From NCBI RefSeq assembly GCF_018476645.1, contig NZ_JAHCTB010000002.1, forward strand, positions 310,001 through 374,000: a DNA stretch of 64,000 nucleotides, given 5' to 3'. Positions 28,001-37,126 of this stretch are shown piece by piece (the stretch's first letter is position 1; the number at the start of each line of letters is the position of its first letter). Under the pieces are notes generated by a model. It was not told the origin of the DNA and searched no databases. It saw only the letters and a program-made list of their open reading frames with translations. This DNA comes from Aequorivita echinoideorum. Lineage in GTDB: Bacteria; Bacteroidota; Bacteroidia; Flavobacteriales; Flavobacteriaceae. A program made the translations under genes and the position numbers.

Positions 28001-28417
28001 ATGAAAAAACTGTTCATTATCGCTTGCATTCTTATCTCCGCAACTACTTTTGCCCAAGAATGGGGAACCGTAGATAAAAATACCGTAACCTTAAAAGAAA
28101 TAGGCCCCATCTGGCCGGGCTGTGAAAATGGGAGCGCCGCACAACGGGACAACTGCTTCAATACGCAATTGGCCACCCACATCTCAAAAAACTTTAAATT
28201 CCCAGCCGGCTATAAAAAAAATGGCGATGTAAAGGTGATCGTTGAATTCATCATCAATGAAAAAGGAATGGTCGAGGTTAAAAAAGTGACCGGCGGCACA
28301 AAGGAATTGCAGGAAGAGGCAAAACGAAACATTTCCGCCATCCCAAAAATGGCGAAGCCAGGTATGATGGGCGGCAAACCCCGCGCTATTTCGTACACTG
28401 TTCCCTTTAATTTTTAA
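28001..28417 (+). CDS. Small TonB C-terminal-domain protein
   Basis: The product is about 138 residues (140 if the ATG at 27995 is used). A signal peptide (MKKLFIIACILISATTFAQ) precedes one TonB C-terminal domain (DVKVIVEFIINEKGMVEVKKVTGG and AISYTVPFNF), with CENGSAAQRDNCF before it. Bacteroidota have many such secreted single-domain proteins without the membrane anchor of true TonB. Its partner is unknown. It lies 15 bases after thyA and could be cotranscribed. Confidence 0.75.
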   Translation: MKKLFIIACILISATTFAQEWGTVDKNTVTLKEIGPIWPGCENGSAAQRDNCFNTQLATHISKNFKFPAGYKKNGDVKVIVEFIINEKGMVEVKKVTGGTKELQEEAKRNISAIPKMAKPGMMGGKPRAISYTVPFNF

Positions 28418-28472
28418 TGGGAAAAACCCACAGCATCCATTATACTTTCTGGAAATCTATTATTTTTCTAAA

Positions 28473-28679
28473 ATGAAAAATGAAAAGACCCTATTTAACA
28501 TTTTTGAAAGATTATGGTTTTTTATTATGAAGAATCATATGGCAAAAATGAAGCATCATATTATAGAATTAAGAAAAAATTTCGCCGATACAAACCATCA
28601 TATCGCTGAAGTCACCCGCCAGAATACAAGAGAACATTACCTTATTGCGAGTAAATTGAACCATATAGAAGAAATATAG
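28473..28679 (+). CDS. Small heptad-repeat protein, probably a truncated reading frame
   Basis: The product is 68 residues, rich in His, Lys and Asn. From residue 26 it shows seven-residue periodicity (HHIIELR, HHIAEVT, YLIASKL, NHIEEI), as in an amphipathic helix or coiled coil. It stops at the TAG at 28677-28679, but the same frame continues as a 21-base tandem array coding HRIAKIS-type heptads with further stops. The gene may be the surviving front of a longer repeat protein, or the array may have grown out of its end. Function unknown. Confidence 0.5.
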   Translation: MKNEKTLFNIFERLWFFIMKNHMAKMKHHIIELRKNFADTNHHIAEVTRQNTREHYLIASKLNHIEEI

Positions 28680-28931
28680 CACCGTATCGCAAAAATTAGC
28701 TCTCGTATCGGATAAATACTACACCGTATCGCAAAAATTAGCTAGCGTATCGGATAAATACTGCACCGTATCGCAAAAATTAGTTACCGTATAGCACGCC
28801 TAAGGCACCGTATCGCAAAAATTAGTTACCGTATCGGATAAATACTGTACCGTATAGCATAAATAAAGCACCGTATCGGATAAATACTGCACCGTATAGC
28901 ACGCCAAAGGCACCGTATAGCAGTAATATAC
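28680..28931 (+). repeat. Twelve 21-bp tandem units in frame with the preceding gene
   Basis: Units start exactly every 21 bases at 28680, 28701, 28722 and so on to 28911. Each begins with a form of CACCGTATCG. Read in the frame of the upstream gene they give HRIAKIS, SRIG*IL, HRIARLR-like heptads with stops in several units. Two main unit types (ending AAAAATTAG and ATAAATACT) mostly alternate at first. There are no unique spacers, so it is not a CRISPR array. Confidence 0.85.
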
Positions 28932-29066
28932 CATCAATAGAAATAAACCGAATTGTATCAAAAGTGGATTGAAATACAGTAACGCCTTTAACATTCCCTA
29001 AACACCTTTAAAAAATAGAATATCTATCTTTAAAGTGTCTTCAATAAAATGACGACACTTTTTTTT

Positions 29067-30230
29067 ATGATTGAGACCCAAAATCTGGTTTCCTTTTTTC
29101 TGGAAACCCGAGAACATACCGAAAAAATCTGTAAACCCCTTGAAATAGAAGATTATGTGGTACAACCCATAGTGGACGTTTCGCCACCCAAATGGCATTT
29201 GGGGCACACCACTTGGTTTTTTGAGGAATTCATTTTAAAACCCCATAAACCAGGCTATCAATTGTTTCACGAGGACTTCGCCTTCGTTTTCAACAGTTAT
29301 TATGAAAATGTGGGTAAGCGGGTGGTACGTAATGATCGCGGTAACTTATCCCGACCCGGCGTTGCCAAGGTTTATGACTACAGACACTATGTAACCAATG
29401 AGCTTCGGGAATTTTTAAATACTGATATTTCAAAAGAAATCGAAGATATTTTGACTATCGGCATTCATCATGAAAAACAACATCAAGAATTGCTGGTTAC
29501 GGATATTAAATACATCTTGGGCAACAATCCCCTACTTCCAAAATACGGTGATAACTTCAATGAAAATCCCATTCAAGAATTTGATGGTGAATGGATTGAA
29601 ATGGAAGAAGGTATCTACGAAATTGGCCACGCCGAAAAAGAGGATTTCTGTTATGATAATGAATTGGGCCGCCACAAAGTATTTCTTCAGGAATATAAAA
29701 TTTCAAACAAGCTGGTTACCAATTCAGAATATCTGGAATTTATTAATGCCGGCGGCTATAAGGATTTCAACCTGTGGCACGCAGAAGGCTGGGATTGGGT
29801 AAAGCAACATAATATTGAATCACCCATGTACTGGCATACTATTGACGGCCAATGGCACCAATACACCTTTCAGGGATTGCAAAAGATAGAAATGGAAGCT
29901 CCGCTTTCGCATATTTCCTATTTTGAGGCCTTTGCCTATGCCCAGTGGAAGGGTTGCCGTCTCCCCACCGAATTTGAATGGGAGGCAGCGCAACACAATT
30001 TTGAATGGGGAACTAGGTGGGAATGGACTGAAAGTGCCTACTTACCCTACCCCGGCTACACAAAATTGCCCGGTGCCCTCGGTGAGTACAATGGCAAATT
30101 TATGGTAAACCAAAAGGTGCTGCGCGGTGGCTCCGTGGCCACGCCAAACAAACACACGCGGCACACTTACCGCAATTTTTTCGCCACCAACCTACGCTGG
30201 CAATTTACCGGTTTACGCCTGGCAAAATAG
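29067..30230 (+). CDS. egtB: EgtB-type sulfoxide synthase (ergothioneine biosynthesis)
   Basis: EgtB-type enzymes are iron enzymes that join a thiol donor to trimethyl-histidine using oxygen. The product is 387 residues from the ATG at 29067 (an ATG six codons upstream is possible). Residues 1-150 are a DinB-like domain with the iron-binding HxxxHxE in GIHHEKQHQE and an N-terminal histidine in KWHLGHTTWFFEEF. The C-terminal half is an FGE-sulfatase (formylglycine-type) domain ending RNFFATNLRWQFTGLRLAK. EgtD follows at 17 bases. Whether the thiol donor is cysteine or gamma-glutamyl-cysteine cannot be told. Confidence 0.88.
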   Translation: MIETQNLVSFFLETREHTEKICKPLEIEDYVVQPIVDVSPPKWHLGHTTWFFEEFILKPHKPGYQLFHEDFAFVFNSYYENVGKRVVRNDRGNLSRPGVAKVYDYRHYVTNELREFLNTDISKEIEDILTIGIHHEKQHQELLVTDIKYILGNNPLLPKYGDNFNENPIQEFDGEWIEMEEGIYEIGHAEKEDFCYDNELGRHKVFLQEYKISNKLVTNSEYLEFINAGGYKDFNLWHAEGWDWVKQHNIESPMYWHTIDGQWHQYTFQGLQKIEMEAPLSHISYFEAFAYAQWKGCRLPTEFEWEAAQHNFEWGTRWEWTESAYLPYPGYTKLPGALGEYNGKFMVNQKVLRGGSVATPNKHTRHTYRNFFATNLRWQFTGLRLAK

Positions 30231-30247
30231 TTTTTACACTTCAACCT

Positions 30248-31219
30248 ATGTCTACAAACACCAAACCCCAACTGAGTACAGCTTTCAAAAAAGAAGTTTT
30301 TGAGGGCCTTACCAATAGCCCTAAATATTTGAGCTCCAAATTCTTTTATGATAAAATTGGAGACAAATTATTTCAGGATATTATGGCCTTGCCGGAATAT
30401 TACCTTACCAATGCCGAATACGATATCATTTCAAACAATACCGAAGCGATAGGCGAACTCTTTCGTGATAGGGAAAACGGAATGGACATGATAGAGCTGG
30501 GTGCCGGAGATGGAAAAAAAACAAAAGTTTTACTGAAATATATGGCTGGAAACAATTTCAATTTTGTTTACAAGCCTATAGATATAAGTGAAAATGCCGT
30601 GGAACTGCTGGCAAACAATTTGGCGAAGGAAATGCCCGCCCTTAATGTTGATGCTGAAGTTGGTGAATATTTTGAGGTATTGGAACGCTTAAAGGGGTAC
30701 GATAAGCGCAAAAAAGTGATTATGGTGCTGGGAAGCAACATCGGAAACTTGGAGCACCACAAAGCAATTGAATTCTTGTCAAAGTTGAAGGATGGTATGC
30801 GCGGGGATGATTTGCTATTTATGGGTTTTGACCAAAAGAAGAATCCGCAGACCATTCTGGATGCCTACAACGATAGCAGCGGAATTACGGAAGCTTTCAA
30901 TAAAAATGTGTTGATGCGGATTAACAAGGAGCTGGGCGGAAATTTTCAACCCGAAAAATTTATTCATTGGGAAACTTACAATCCCGAAACCGGTACGGCC
31001 AAAAGCTTTTTGGTGGCAACCGAGGCCATGAGCGTAACGGTTGAAAAAATAAACCTAACGGTAACTTTCGACGAATGGGAAACCATCCACACCGAAATTT
31101 CCCAAAAATATGACGATGCCACCGTGCAATGGCTGGCACAGCAGGCCAACCTTACCATCGAGACCTATTTTACCGATGATAATTCGCATTACAAAAATTA
31201 CGTTTTCAGAAAAAAATAA
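30248..31219 (+). CDS. egtD: EgtD, histidine N-alpha-methyltransferase
   Basis: EgtD methylates histidine three times to hercynine, the first step of ergothioneine synthesis. The product is 323 residues, the usual length. It has the family start FEGLTNSPKYLSSKFFYD, the segment LPEYYLTNAEYDII, and the SAM-binding ELGAGDGKKTKVLL and VLGSNIGNLE. It forms an operon with egtB. No egtA or egtC was seen; a PLP enzyme that could act as EgtE converges on it from the right. Confidence 0.92.
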   Translation: MSTNTKPQLSTAFKKEVFEGLTNSPKYLSSKFFYDKIGDKLFQDIMALPEYYLTNAEYDIISNNTEAIGELFRDRENGMDMIELGAGDGKKTKVLLKYMAGNNFNFVYKPIDISENAVELLANNLAKEMPALNVDAEVGEYFEVLERLKGYDKRKKVIMVLGSNIGNLEHHKAIEFLSKLKDGMRGDDLLFMGFDQKKNPQTILDAYNDSSGITEAFNKNVLMRINKELGGNFQPEKFIHWETYNPETGTAKSFLVATEAMSVTVEKINLTVTFDEWETIHTEISQKYDDATVQWLAQQANLTIETYFTDDNSHYKNYVFRKK

Positions 31220-31263
31220 CAGCGATAGGTGACATTGCTCAATTTGAGAATAAAGTCAATTAA

Positions 31264-32352
31264 CTATCTCAACTCTTTTTGAAGAATGGAAACAAGTTCA
31301 TCAATATCTGCTTCGGTATTGTAATAATGAAAACTTACGCGAATCCCGCCACCACGAAATGAACAAATAATATTTTCATCCTTTAATTTTTGAAAAAGTT
31401 GCTCGTCCCCTTTTAAATTGTAAATGGAACTATGGTTTTTCCGATTCAATATTTCTGAAGAGAGCAGCCCTAATTTTTCAAATTCATTTTTAGCTTTATT
31501 TGAAAGAAATTCCACTTGGTTATAAATTCCTTCAACCCCTATTTTTTCAGAAAAAAGGAGCGATTGCTCCAAACTTCCGTAGTTGAGCGTGTCTTGGTGC
31601 CCGGGTTCAAAATGCTTCATAAACCTGGTATCCTCGGCAACGCTATCAAAAGTTTCCGCGCTATTAAAGCCTATTGTTTTTGGTACAATCCGCTCCCTTG
31701 CTTCTTCCTTGACCAATAAAAAACCGTTGCCGTAACCAGCGGTAAGCCATTTGTACCCGCTGCTTGCAAGCACATCAATCACACTTTCAGAAAAATTGAA
31801 TTTTTCGCTTCCCAAATATTGGGTTCCATCTGCCACCAGCAGTAAATTGGGGTGGTAACTTTTCAATTGTTCCAAAAACCTAAAATCAATCTTCACGCCG
31901 TTGAGCCATTGCACGATACTGAAAATGAACACGTCCGGCTTATGCTCTTGGACGGCGCGTTCAATGTTCTGTTCCAAATTTCCATTTATTTCAGCAAAAC
32001 AAATATTGAAATCGCGTGTGCCCACTGGCCAGCTGATGGAAGGATAATCATCTTTAAGGAGCAGGATTTTCTGTCCCTTTTTCAATCCTTCCAGAATACA
32101 ATTCATTCCAAAGGAAAAATTAGGGATGAGCGCCAACTGGGAAGCTTTTGCGCCAAAGAACCTACTAATTGTTCCCTTTATTTGGTCCAAATGCTGCTTG
32201 TGCCCATCCCTGAATTCACTTGCGTTGTGCATCAATTGTAGGTCGTGTTCGCGCCTCCATTCCACCACCGGTTTTGGGATGAGTCCGTTTGACGCCGTAT
32301 TTACATAGATACATTTGCCGAGTGCGGGAAAGAGTTTTCTTAAATCTTCCAT
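31264..32352 (-). CDS. Class V aminotransferase-fold PLP enzyme (possible EgtE-like C-S lyase)
   Basis: The product is 362 residues from the ATG at 32352 (MEDLRKLFPALGKCIYVNTASNG). The frame is open 33 codons further, but that part would overlap the control region of the divergent gene at 32442. The PLP lysine is in ASSGYKWLTAGYGNGFL, preceded by the conserved aspartate in VADGTQYLG. It belongs to the cysteine-desulfurase/class V group. It converges on egtD with 44 bases between stops. In actinobacteria the last ergothioneine step is done by a PLP lyase of this fold, so an EgtE-like role is plausible but unproven. Confidence 0.7.
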   Translation of the reverse strand: MEDLRKLFPALGKCIYVNTASNGLIPKPVVEWRREHDLQLMHNASEFRDGHKQHLDQIKGTISRFFGAKASQLALIPNFSFGMNCILEGLKKGQKILLLKDDYPSISWPVGTRDFNICFAEINGNLEQNIERAVQEHKPDVFIFSIVQWLNGVKIDFRFLEQLKSYHPNLLLVADGTQYLGSEKFNFSESVIDVLASSGYKWLTAGYGNGFLLVKEEARERIVPKTIGFNSAETFDSVAEDTRFMKHFEPGHQDTLNYGSLEQSLLFSEKIGVEGIYNQVEFLSNKAKNEFEKLGLLSSEILNRKNHSSIYNLKGDEQLFQKLKDENIICSFRGGGIRVSFHYYNTEADIDELVSILQKELR

Positions 32353-32441
32353 AAGTGAAGAGCCATTAAAATTAAAATTCGGTATTTTTACCATACTCAA
32401 AATTACACGGGTAATTCCAGAGCTGTTAAAATTAACCAACC

Positions 32442-32876
32442 ATGTTTTCAAAAACCAATAAAAAGGAAAGAATTGATGCGGAACAACGTGAGCAGTATGA
32501 ATATGCCCGCAAACGCATAAAACAGAAAAAGGCCCTCATGCGGCACTTCATCATTTTTCTGGTAGGCTCCGTATTATTAATTGTTATAAACCCCATTTTA
32601 GGCTATGGGGAGGAATTTTTATTCAAGGGCTGGTTTGTCTGGGCCATTTTAATTTGGACTTTCTTTTTCCTTATTCATTTATTCAATGTATTTATCATGA
32701 ATAAATTTATGGGGAAAGAATGGGAAGACAGGCAGCTGGAAAAGTTGAAAGCAAAGCAGGCCGAAAGAATTGCGGAACTACAAAGAAATGTGGATAATGA
32801 ACTGCAACTGCCCACCAATAGACCCGCCAATAGGTCCAATGAAATAAATAACCCATTACCTCCAGACGTACAATGA
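32442..32876 (+). CDS. 2TM-domain membrane protein
   Basis: The product is 144 residues. A charged N terminus leads to two membrane helices (IIFLVGSVLLIVINPI and WAILIWTFFFLIHLFNVFI) and then a charged helix (WEDRQLEKLKAKQAERIAEL) and a proline/asparagine tail. This matches the small 2TM domain common in Bacteroidota. Its role is unknown. Its stop overlaps the folA start by four bases, so the two are coupled. Confidence 0.75.
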   Translation: MFSKTNKKERIDAEQREQYEYARKRIKQKKALMRHFIIFLVGSVLLIVINPILGYGEEFLFKGWFVWAILIWTFFFLIHLFNVFIMNKFMGKEWEDRQLEKLKAKQAERIAELQRNVDNELQLPTNRPANRSNEINNPLPPDVQ

Positions 32877-33358
32877 TTACAATGATTGCCGCTGCGGGCG
32901 AAAATAATGAACTGGGAAAGGATAACGATTTGCTTTGGCACTTGCCTGATGATTTCAAGCGATTTAAAGAGCTTACTACGGGTCATTATATCATAATGGG
33001 AAGAAAGACTTTTGAGACCTTCCCCAAACCGTTGCCTAATAGGACCCATTTGGTCATTACAAGAAATAATAAGTATGAAAAGGAAGGTGCCGTGGTAGTA
33101 CATTCCGTGGAGGAAGCGATTGCAATTGCCAAGGCAGATGATGACCAACCCTTCATTATTGGTGGAGGCGAAATTTACGAAATGGCCTTAACGTACGCCG
33201 AAAAAATCGAGCTCACACGGGTTCACGGCACTTTTGGGGCCGATACTTTTTTTCCTGAATTTTCACGTGAAAATTGGAAGCTGATCGAAAGCGTCGCACA
33301 TCCCAAAGATGAAAAACACAAATACAGTTTTACCTATGAAACTTGGGTGCGGAAATAA
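32873..33358 (+). CDS. folA: Dihydrofolate reductase
   Basis: This enzyme reduces dihydrofolate to tetrahydrofolate with NADPH and so supports thymidylate and purine synthesis. The product is 161 residues. It shows MIAAAGENNELGKDNDLLWHLPDDFKRFK (active-site acid in the PDDF helix), MGRKTFETFPKPLPNRTHLVITR and the GGGEIYE nucleotide loop. Full length and intact. It lies between the 2TM protein and fabD, 25 bases before the latter. Confidence 0.95.
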   Translation: MITMIAAAGENNELGKDNDLLWHLPDDFKRFKELTTGHYIIMGRKTFETFPKPLPNRTHLVITRNNKYEKEGAVVVHSVEEAIAIAKADDDQPFIIGGGEIYEMALTYAEKIELTRVHGTFGADTFFPEFSRENWKLIESVAHPKDEKHKYSFTYETWVRK

Positions 33359-33383
33359 TTCCATCTAAAACAAAATTACATTT

Positions 33384-34265
33384 ATGAAAGCATACATTTT
33401 TCCCGGACAGGGAGCCCAGTTTAGCGGGATGGGCAAGGATCTATATGAATTCTCAGACAAAGGCAAACAACTATTTCAGCAAGCCAATGAAATTTTGGGC
33501 TTTGACATTGCAAAAACAATGTTTGAAGGCTCCGCCGAAGAATTAAAGGAAACTAAAATAACGCAGCCCGCTATTTTTTTGCACTCAACAATATTGGCAA
33601 AAATGATGGGCGATAAATTTAAGCCAGATATGGTTGCGGGGCATTCACTGGGAGAGATTTCTGCATTAGTGGCCAATGATACTTTGGATTTTGCTGATGG
33701 TCTGCAATTAGTATCCAAACGCGCCTTGGCTATGCAGCAAGCCTGCGAACTTGAACCATCCACCATGGCGGCAGTGCTTGGGCTGGAGGATAGTTTGGTA
33801 GAAGCCATTTGCGCTGATGTGGAAGGAACCGTAGTAGCGGCAAATTACAATTGCCCCGGCCAACTTGTTATTTCCGGAGACGTAAAAGCGGTTGAACTGG
33901 CCTGCGAGGAATTGAAAAAAGCAGGTGCCAGACGCGCCTTGCTTCTGCCCGTTGGTGGCGCATTCCACAGTCCGTTAATGGAACCCGCGCGGGAGGAATT
34001 GGCAAAAGCCATTGAAGCTACGGAATTTAAAAATCCGAAATGTCCTATCTACCAAAACGTTTCAACATTTGCGGTAACAGACCCGGCTGAAATCAAGAAA
34101 AACTTGATATTTCAACTTACTGCACCCGTAAAATGGACTCAAAGCGTGCAGAATATGATAAAGGATGGCGCCACAAGATTTATAGAAGTGGGTCCCGGAA
34201 ACGTATTACAGGGATTGGTAAAAAAGATCGATGGCTCCGTAGAGACGGAAAAAGCGGTGCATTAG
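33384..34265 (+). CDS. fabD: Malonyl-CoA:ACP transacylase FabD
   Basis: FabD moves malonyl groups from CoA to acyl carrier protein to start each round of fatty-acid synthesis. The product is 293 residues. It has FPGQGAQFSGMG, the active-site GHSLGE at 86-91 with Ser88, and the catalytic histidine in GGAFHSPLM. The gene ends about 180 bases before a strong terminator shared with the leftward gene on the other side. Confidence 0.95.
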   Translation: MKAYIFPGQGAQFSGMGKDLYEFSDKGKQLFQQANEILGFDIAKTMFEGSAEELKETKITQPAIFLHSTILAKMMGDKFKPDMVAGHSLGEISALVANDTLDFADGLQLVSKRALAMQQACELEPSTMAAVLGLEDSLVEAICADVEGTVVAANYNCPGQLVISGDVKAVELACEELKKAGARRALLLPVGGAFHSPLMEPAREELAKAIEATEFKNPKCPIYQNVSTFAVTDPAEIKKNLIFQLTAPVKWTQSVQNMIKDGATRFIEVGPGNVLQGLVKKIDGSVETEKAVH

Positions 34266-34445
34266 AATCTCAATTATTTTTAAGAGTATCACTTTATAAT
34301 TTTTTTCAATATTCTGTAAAAAATATAAATTATTAGAGCTGCAAGTACTAGAAGAAAAATTTGCCAAAGTCCAATCATTATCTAGTCTCTTAATTTATCT
34401 TTTGTAAGATAAGAGTTCATCTAGAGATAAAATAATAAATCATAT

Positions 34446-34481
34446 AAAAACCCCGAAAGAAATCAATCTTTCGGGGTTTTT
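34446..34481. terminator. Bidirectional terminator between fabD and a leftward small gene
   Basis: A 14-base perfect stem (AAAAACCCCGAAAG at 34446-34459 with CTTTCGGGGTTTTT at 34468-34481) has an A-run on one side and a T-run on the other, so it can stop transcription from both sides. Confidence 0.85.
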
Positions 34482-34501
34482 AATTACATATTTTTTTGAG
34501 G

Positions 34502-34693
34502 TTATGCGGTAATAATACAATCCACACAATCCTTCATTTTCCCATAATAGGTTTCGCGGTATTTGTGTACTGTTTTAAATGGAATCTTCATAAATGTTTT
34601 TTTCACGTATGTCACATTTGTAGTGAACATTCCCATTTGTTCGGTATACCTTTTTTCTTTCTTTGTTTTTCGTTTCACTGAAACTAAACCCAT
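34502..34693 (-). CDS. Small basic hypothetical protein (63 aa)
   Basis: A 63-residue frame reads leftward and ends 21 bases before the shared terminator. It is strongly basic (MGLVSVKRKTKKEKRYTEQM) with a small aromatic/lysine-rich middle and a C-terminal DCVDC pair that could bind a metal. I cannot name it. The correct distance to the terminator on its strand is the main support for a real gene; coding by chance remains possible. Confidence 0.4.
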   Translation of the reverse strand: MGLVSVKRKTKKEKRYTEQMGMFTTNVTYVKKTFMKIPFKTVHKYRETYYGKMKDCVDCIITA

Positions 34694-34816
34694 AACTTAT
34701 ATTTTCTCTGATTTTTTATGAATTGCAAAGAAACGAATGCTACTATCCAATTACAAATTATAAGCGTTAAAACTGGGTTAATTCCAAATTTAAACACTTG
34801 ACTTTCATTATTCTAA

Positions 34817-35842
34817 TTAAAATCCCCGCACTTTTTGCTCCCATCTCCAAGCAGAATCCAATGCATCTTCCATTGATTTTTCGGCTTTCCAACCTAGCGA
34901 TGCATTTGCTTTTTGCGTATCCGCATATACAGCGGTAACATCGCCTGGACGCCTGTCCACTATTTTATAATTCAATTTTTGGCCTGTGGTTTTTTCAAAA
35001 GAATTTATGACTTCCAGAACAGAACTCCCGCGGCCCGTACCGAGATTGAATATTTCAAAATTGGCTTCATTCCTTTTTGAGAGAAGTCTTTCCAACGCAA
35101 CAACATGCGCTTTTGCAAGATCCACTACGTGGATGTAATCACGTATGCAGCTACCATCATCCGTGGGATAATCGTCCCCAAAAACCGATAACTGCTCGCG
35201 TACGCCAGCAGCGGTTTGGGTTATAAAGGGAACCAAATTTTGGGGTACACCGGCAGGTAGCTCACCAATTTCAGCACTTTCGTGCGCTCCAATTGGGTTA
35301 AAATACCGCAGCGCAATGGTTTTCAATGGTGAAACTAAACACGTATCCTTTAAAATTTCCTCACTTATCTGCTTTGTATTTCCATAGGGTGAGGTAGCCG
35401 ATTTAACAGGGGCATTTTCGGTAATAGGCAAAGAATCCGGTTCGCCATAAACCGTGCAGGAAGAGCTGAAAATGAAATTTTCAATCCCAAGCGCATTGCA
35501 TTCCTGAAGTAAATAAATGAGCGTATTTATATTATTCTCATAATACAAAAGTGGGTTTTCAACACTCTCACCCACTGCCTTACTTGCGGCAAAATGGATG
35601 ATTCCCGCTATGCCTTTATTTCTTTTGAAAAAATCTGCAACGTGTGATTTGTTCCGAAGTTCCAATCTTTCAAATTGCGGGGATTGTTTGGTAATATTTG
35701 TAATTCTTTCAAGCACATTCAATGTTGAATTTGAAAGATTATCCACAATAATGACTTCATATCCAGAATTTTGAAGCTCTACAACTGTGTGTGAGCCAAT
35801 ATATCCCAATCCGCCTGTTACCAGAATCTTTTCTTTCATCAC
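34817..35842 (-). CDS. galE: UDP-glucose 4-epimerase
   Basis: GalE interconverts UDP-glucose and UDP-galactose for surface sugar synthesis. The product is 341 residues. It has the NAD-binding TGGLGYIGSH near the N terminus, DNLSNS, the catalytic SSSCTVYG and SPYGNTK (YxxxK), and ALRYFNPIGAH typical of true GalE. It is the second gene of a leftward pair, only four bases after the DegT-family gene, and probably acts in the same polysaccharide pathway. Confidence 0.92.
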   Translation of the reverse strand: MMKEKILVTGGLGYIGSHTVVELQNSGYEVIIVDNLSNSTLNVLERITNITKQSPQFERLELRNKSHVADFFKRNKGIAGIIHFAASKAVGESVENPLLYYENNINTLIYLLQECNALGIENFIFSSSCTVYGEPDSLPITENAPVKSATSPYGNTKQISEEILKDTCLVSPLKTIALRYFNPIGAHESAEIGELPAGVPQNLVPFITQTAAGVREQLSVFGDDYPTDDGSCIRDYIHVVDLAKAHVVALERLLSKRNEANFEIFNLGTGRGSSVLEVINSFEKTTGQKLNYKIVDRRPGDVTAVYADTQKANASLGWKAEKSMEDALDSAWRWEQKVRGF

Positions 35843-35846
35843 TACA

Positions 35847-37004
35847 TTATTTAGATACGAAATTAATTACCGTTTTTGTGATGAAATCAATCTGCTCTTC
35901 ATCCAGTTCGGTATGCATGGGCAGGGAAATAACTTCTTTTACCAATTGGTTTGTCACTTCAAAATCTGCTTCATTATAACGCTCATCGCGATACGCTTTT
36001 TGCAAATGAAGCGGAATGGGATAATATACGCCGCAAGGTATTCCATTTTCATTGAGGTGTTTTACCAAGGCGTCCCGCTTTCCGTTTAAAATTCGTAAAG
36101 TGTATTGATGAAACACATGGCAGTCGCATACATCACATATTGAATTATTTGTATCACAAACTCCTTTCGGAATAACCACAGCTTCCATATCTGCGAACGC
36201 TTTGCTATACTTGCGTGCGGCATTTCTTCGCGCTTCATTATACGAATCCAAATGTGGCAACTTTGCACGTAAAACAGCAGCCTGAATGGAATCCAATCGT
36301 GAATTTACGCCAACTACATCGTGGTGGTAACGCTCATACATTCCGTGATTCACAATCCCACGGATGGTGTGGGCAAGGGCATCATCATTTGTAAAAATGG
36401 CGCCGCCATCACCATAACATCCTAAATTTTTGGAAGGAAAAAAAGAAGTGGATGCTACGTGGCCCATAGTACCTGTTTTCTTTTTGGAACCATCTTTTGA
36501 AATATAATTCGCCCCGATTGCCTGTGCGTTATCCTCAATGACATAAAGATTATGTTCTTCGGCAATCTTCATTATGGCGTCCATGTTTGCAGAAAGTCCA
36601 AAAAGATGCACCGGCACAATTGCCTTGGTTCGTGGGGTAATTGCCTTTTTTATGGCATCAATATCGATATTGAAATTTACGGGGTCTACATCCACCAAAA
36701 CGGGCGTTAGCTGCAACAGTGCAATAACCTCAACTGTAGCTGCGAACGTAAAATCTGCCGTAATAACCTCATCTCCCGGTTTTAAATCAAGACCCATCAT
36801 CGCAATCTGAAGGGCATCCGTTCCATTTGCGCACGGAATTACATTCTTAACGCCAAGATATATTTCCAATTCTTTTTGAAACTCGTGAACCTCCGGACCA
36901 TTAATGAATGTTGTAGTATCAATAACCTCCTGTATTGAGCTGTCCACTTGGCTTTTTATTGCTTCGTATTGACCTTTAAGATCAACCATTTGTATTTTTT
37001 TCAT
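35847..37004 (-). CDS. DegT/DnrJ/EryC1-family sugar aminotransferase
   Basis: This PLP enzyme would transfer an amino group to a keto-sugar nucleotide for lipopolysaccharide or capsule synthesis. The product is 385 residues from the ATG at 37004 (MKKIQMVDLKGQYEAIKS); the frame stays open 29 codons more but that part is not protein-like. Motifs are GTDALQIAMMGLDLKPGDEVITADFTF, VIEDNAQAIGA and the PLP lysine in SFFPSKNLGCYGDGGAI. A short cysteine-rich insert (CDTNNSICDVCDCHVFHQYTLR) before the substrate region is notable but occurs in relatives. GalE follows directly. Confidence 0.88.
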   Translation of the reverse strand: MKKIQMVDLKGQYEAIKSQVDSSIQEVIDTTTFINGPEVHEFQKELEIYLGVKNVIPCANGTDALQIAMMGLDLKPGDEVITADFTFAATVEVIALLQLTPVLVDVDPVNFNIDIDAIKKAITPRTKAIVPVHLFGLSANMDAIMKIAEEHNLYVIEDNAQAIGANYISKDGSKKKTGTMGHVASTSFFPSKNLGCYGDGGAIFTNDDALAHTIRGIVNHGMYERYHHDVVGVNSRLDSIQAAVLRAKLPHLDSYNEARRNAARKYSKAFADMEAVVIPKGVCDTNNSICDVCDCHVFHQYTLRILNGKRDALVKHLNENGIPCGVYYPIPLHLQKAYRDERYNEADFEVTNQLVKEVISLPMHTELDEEQIDFITKTVINFVSK

Positions 37005-37126
37005 TCTTTTTATTGGGATAAAATAAGCACGCCAAAAATACGAAAATGATATTTGTTTGCCCGTACGATGGGAAGTAAATAGGCATTTCATTCCTCTTAA
37101 TTTGTTTGAACGACATCAGATTAAAA

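Noticed and set aside
28680-28931. CRISPR array
   Set aside because: Units are contiguous 21-base tandem repeats with no unique spacers and no cas genes nearby, and they keep frame with the preceding gene.
28800-28994. Leftward 64-residue frame through the repeat array (CYTVQYLSDTV repeats)
   Set aside because: It is the antisense reading of the 21-base units, has no start context, and ends arbitrarily in the array.
34761-34770. Reverse copy of the start-associated repeat (TTAACGCTTA) in host DNA
   Set aside because: Nine of ten bases match but the A-run is missing and it is about 70 bases from any start, so it is likely chance.
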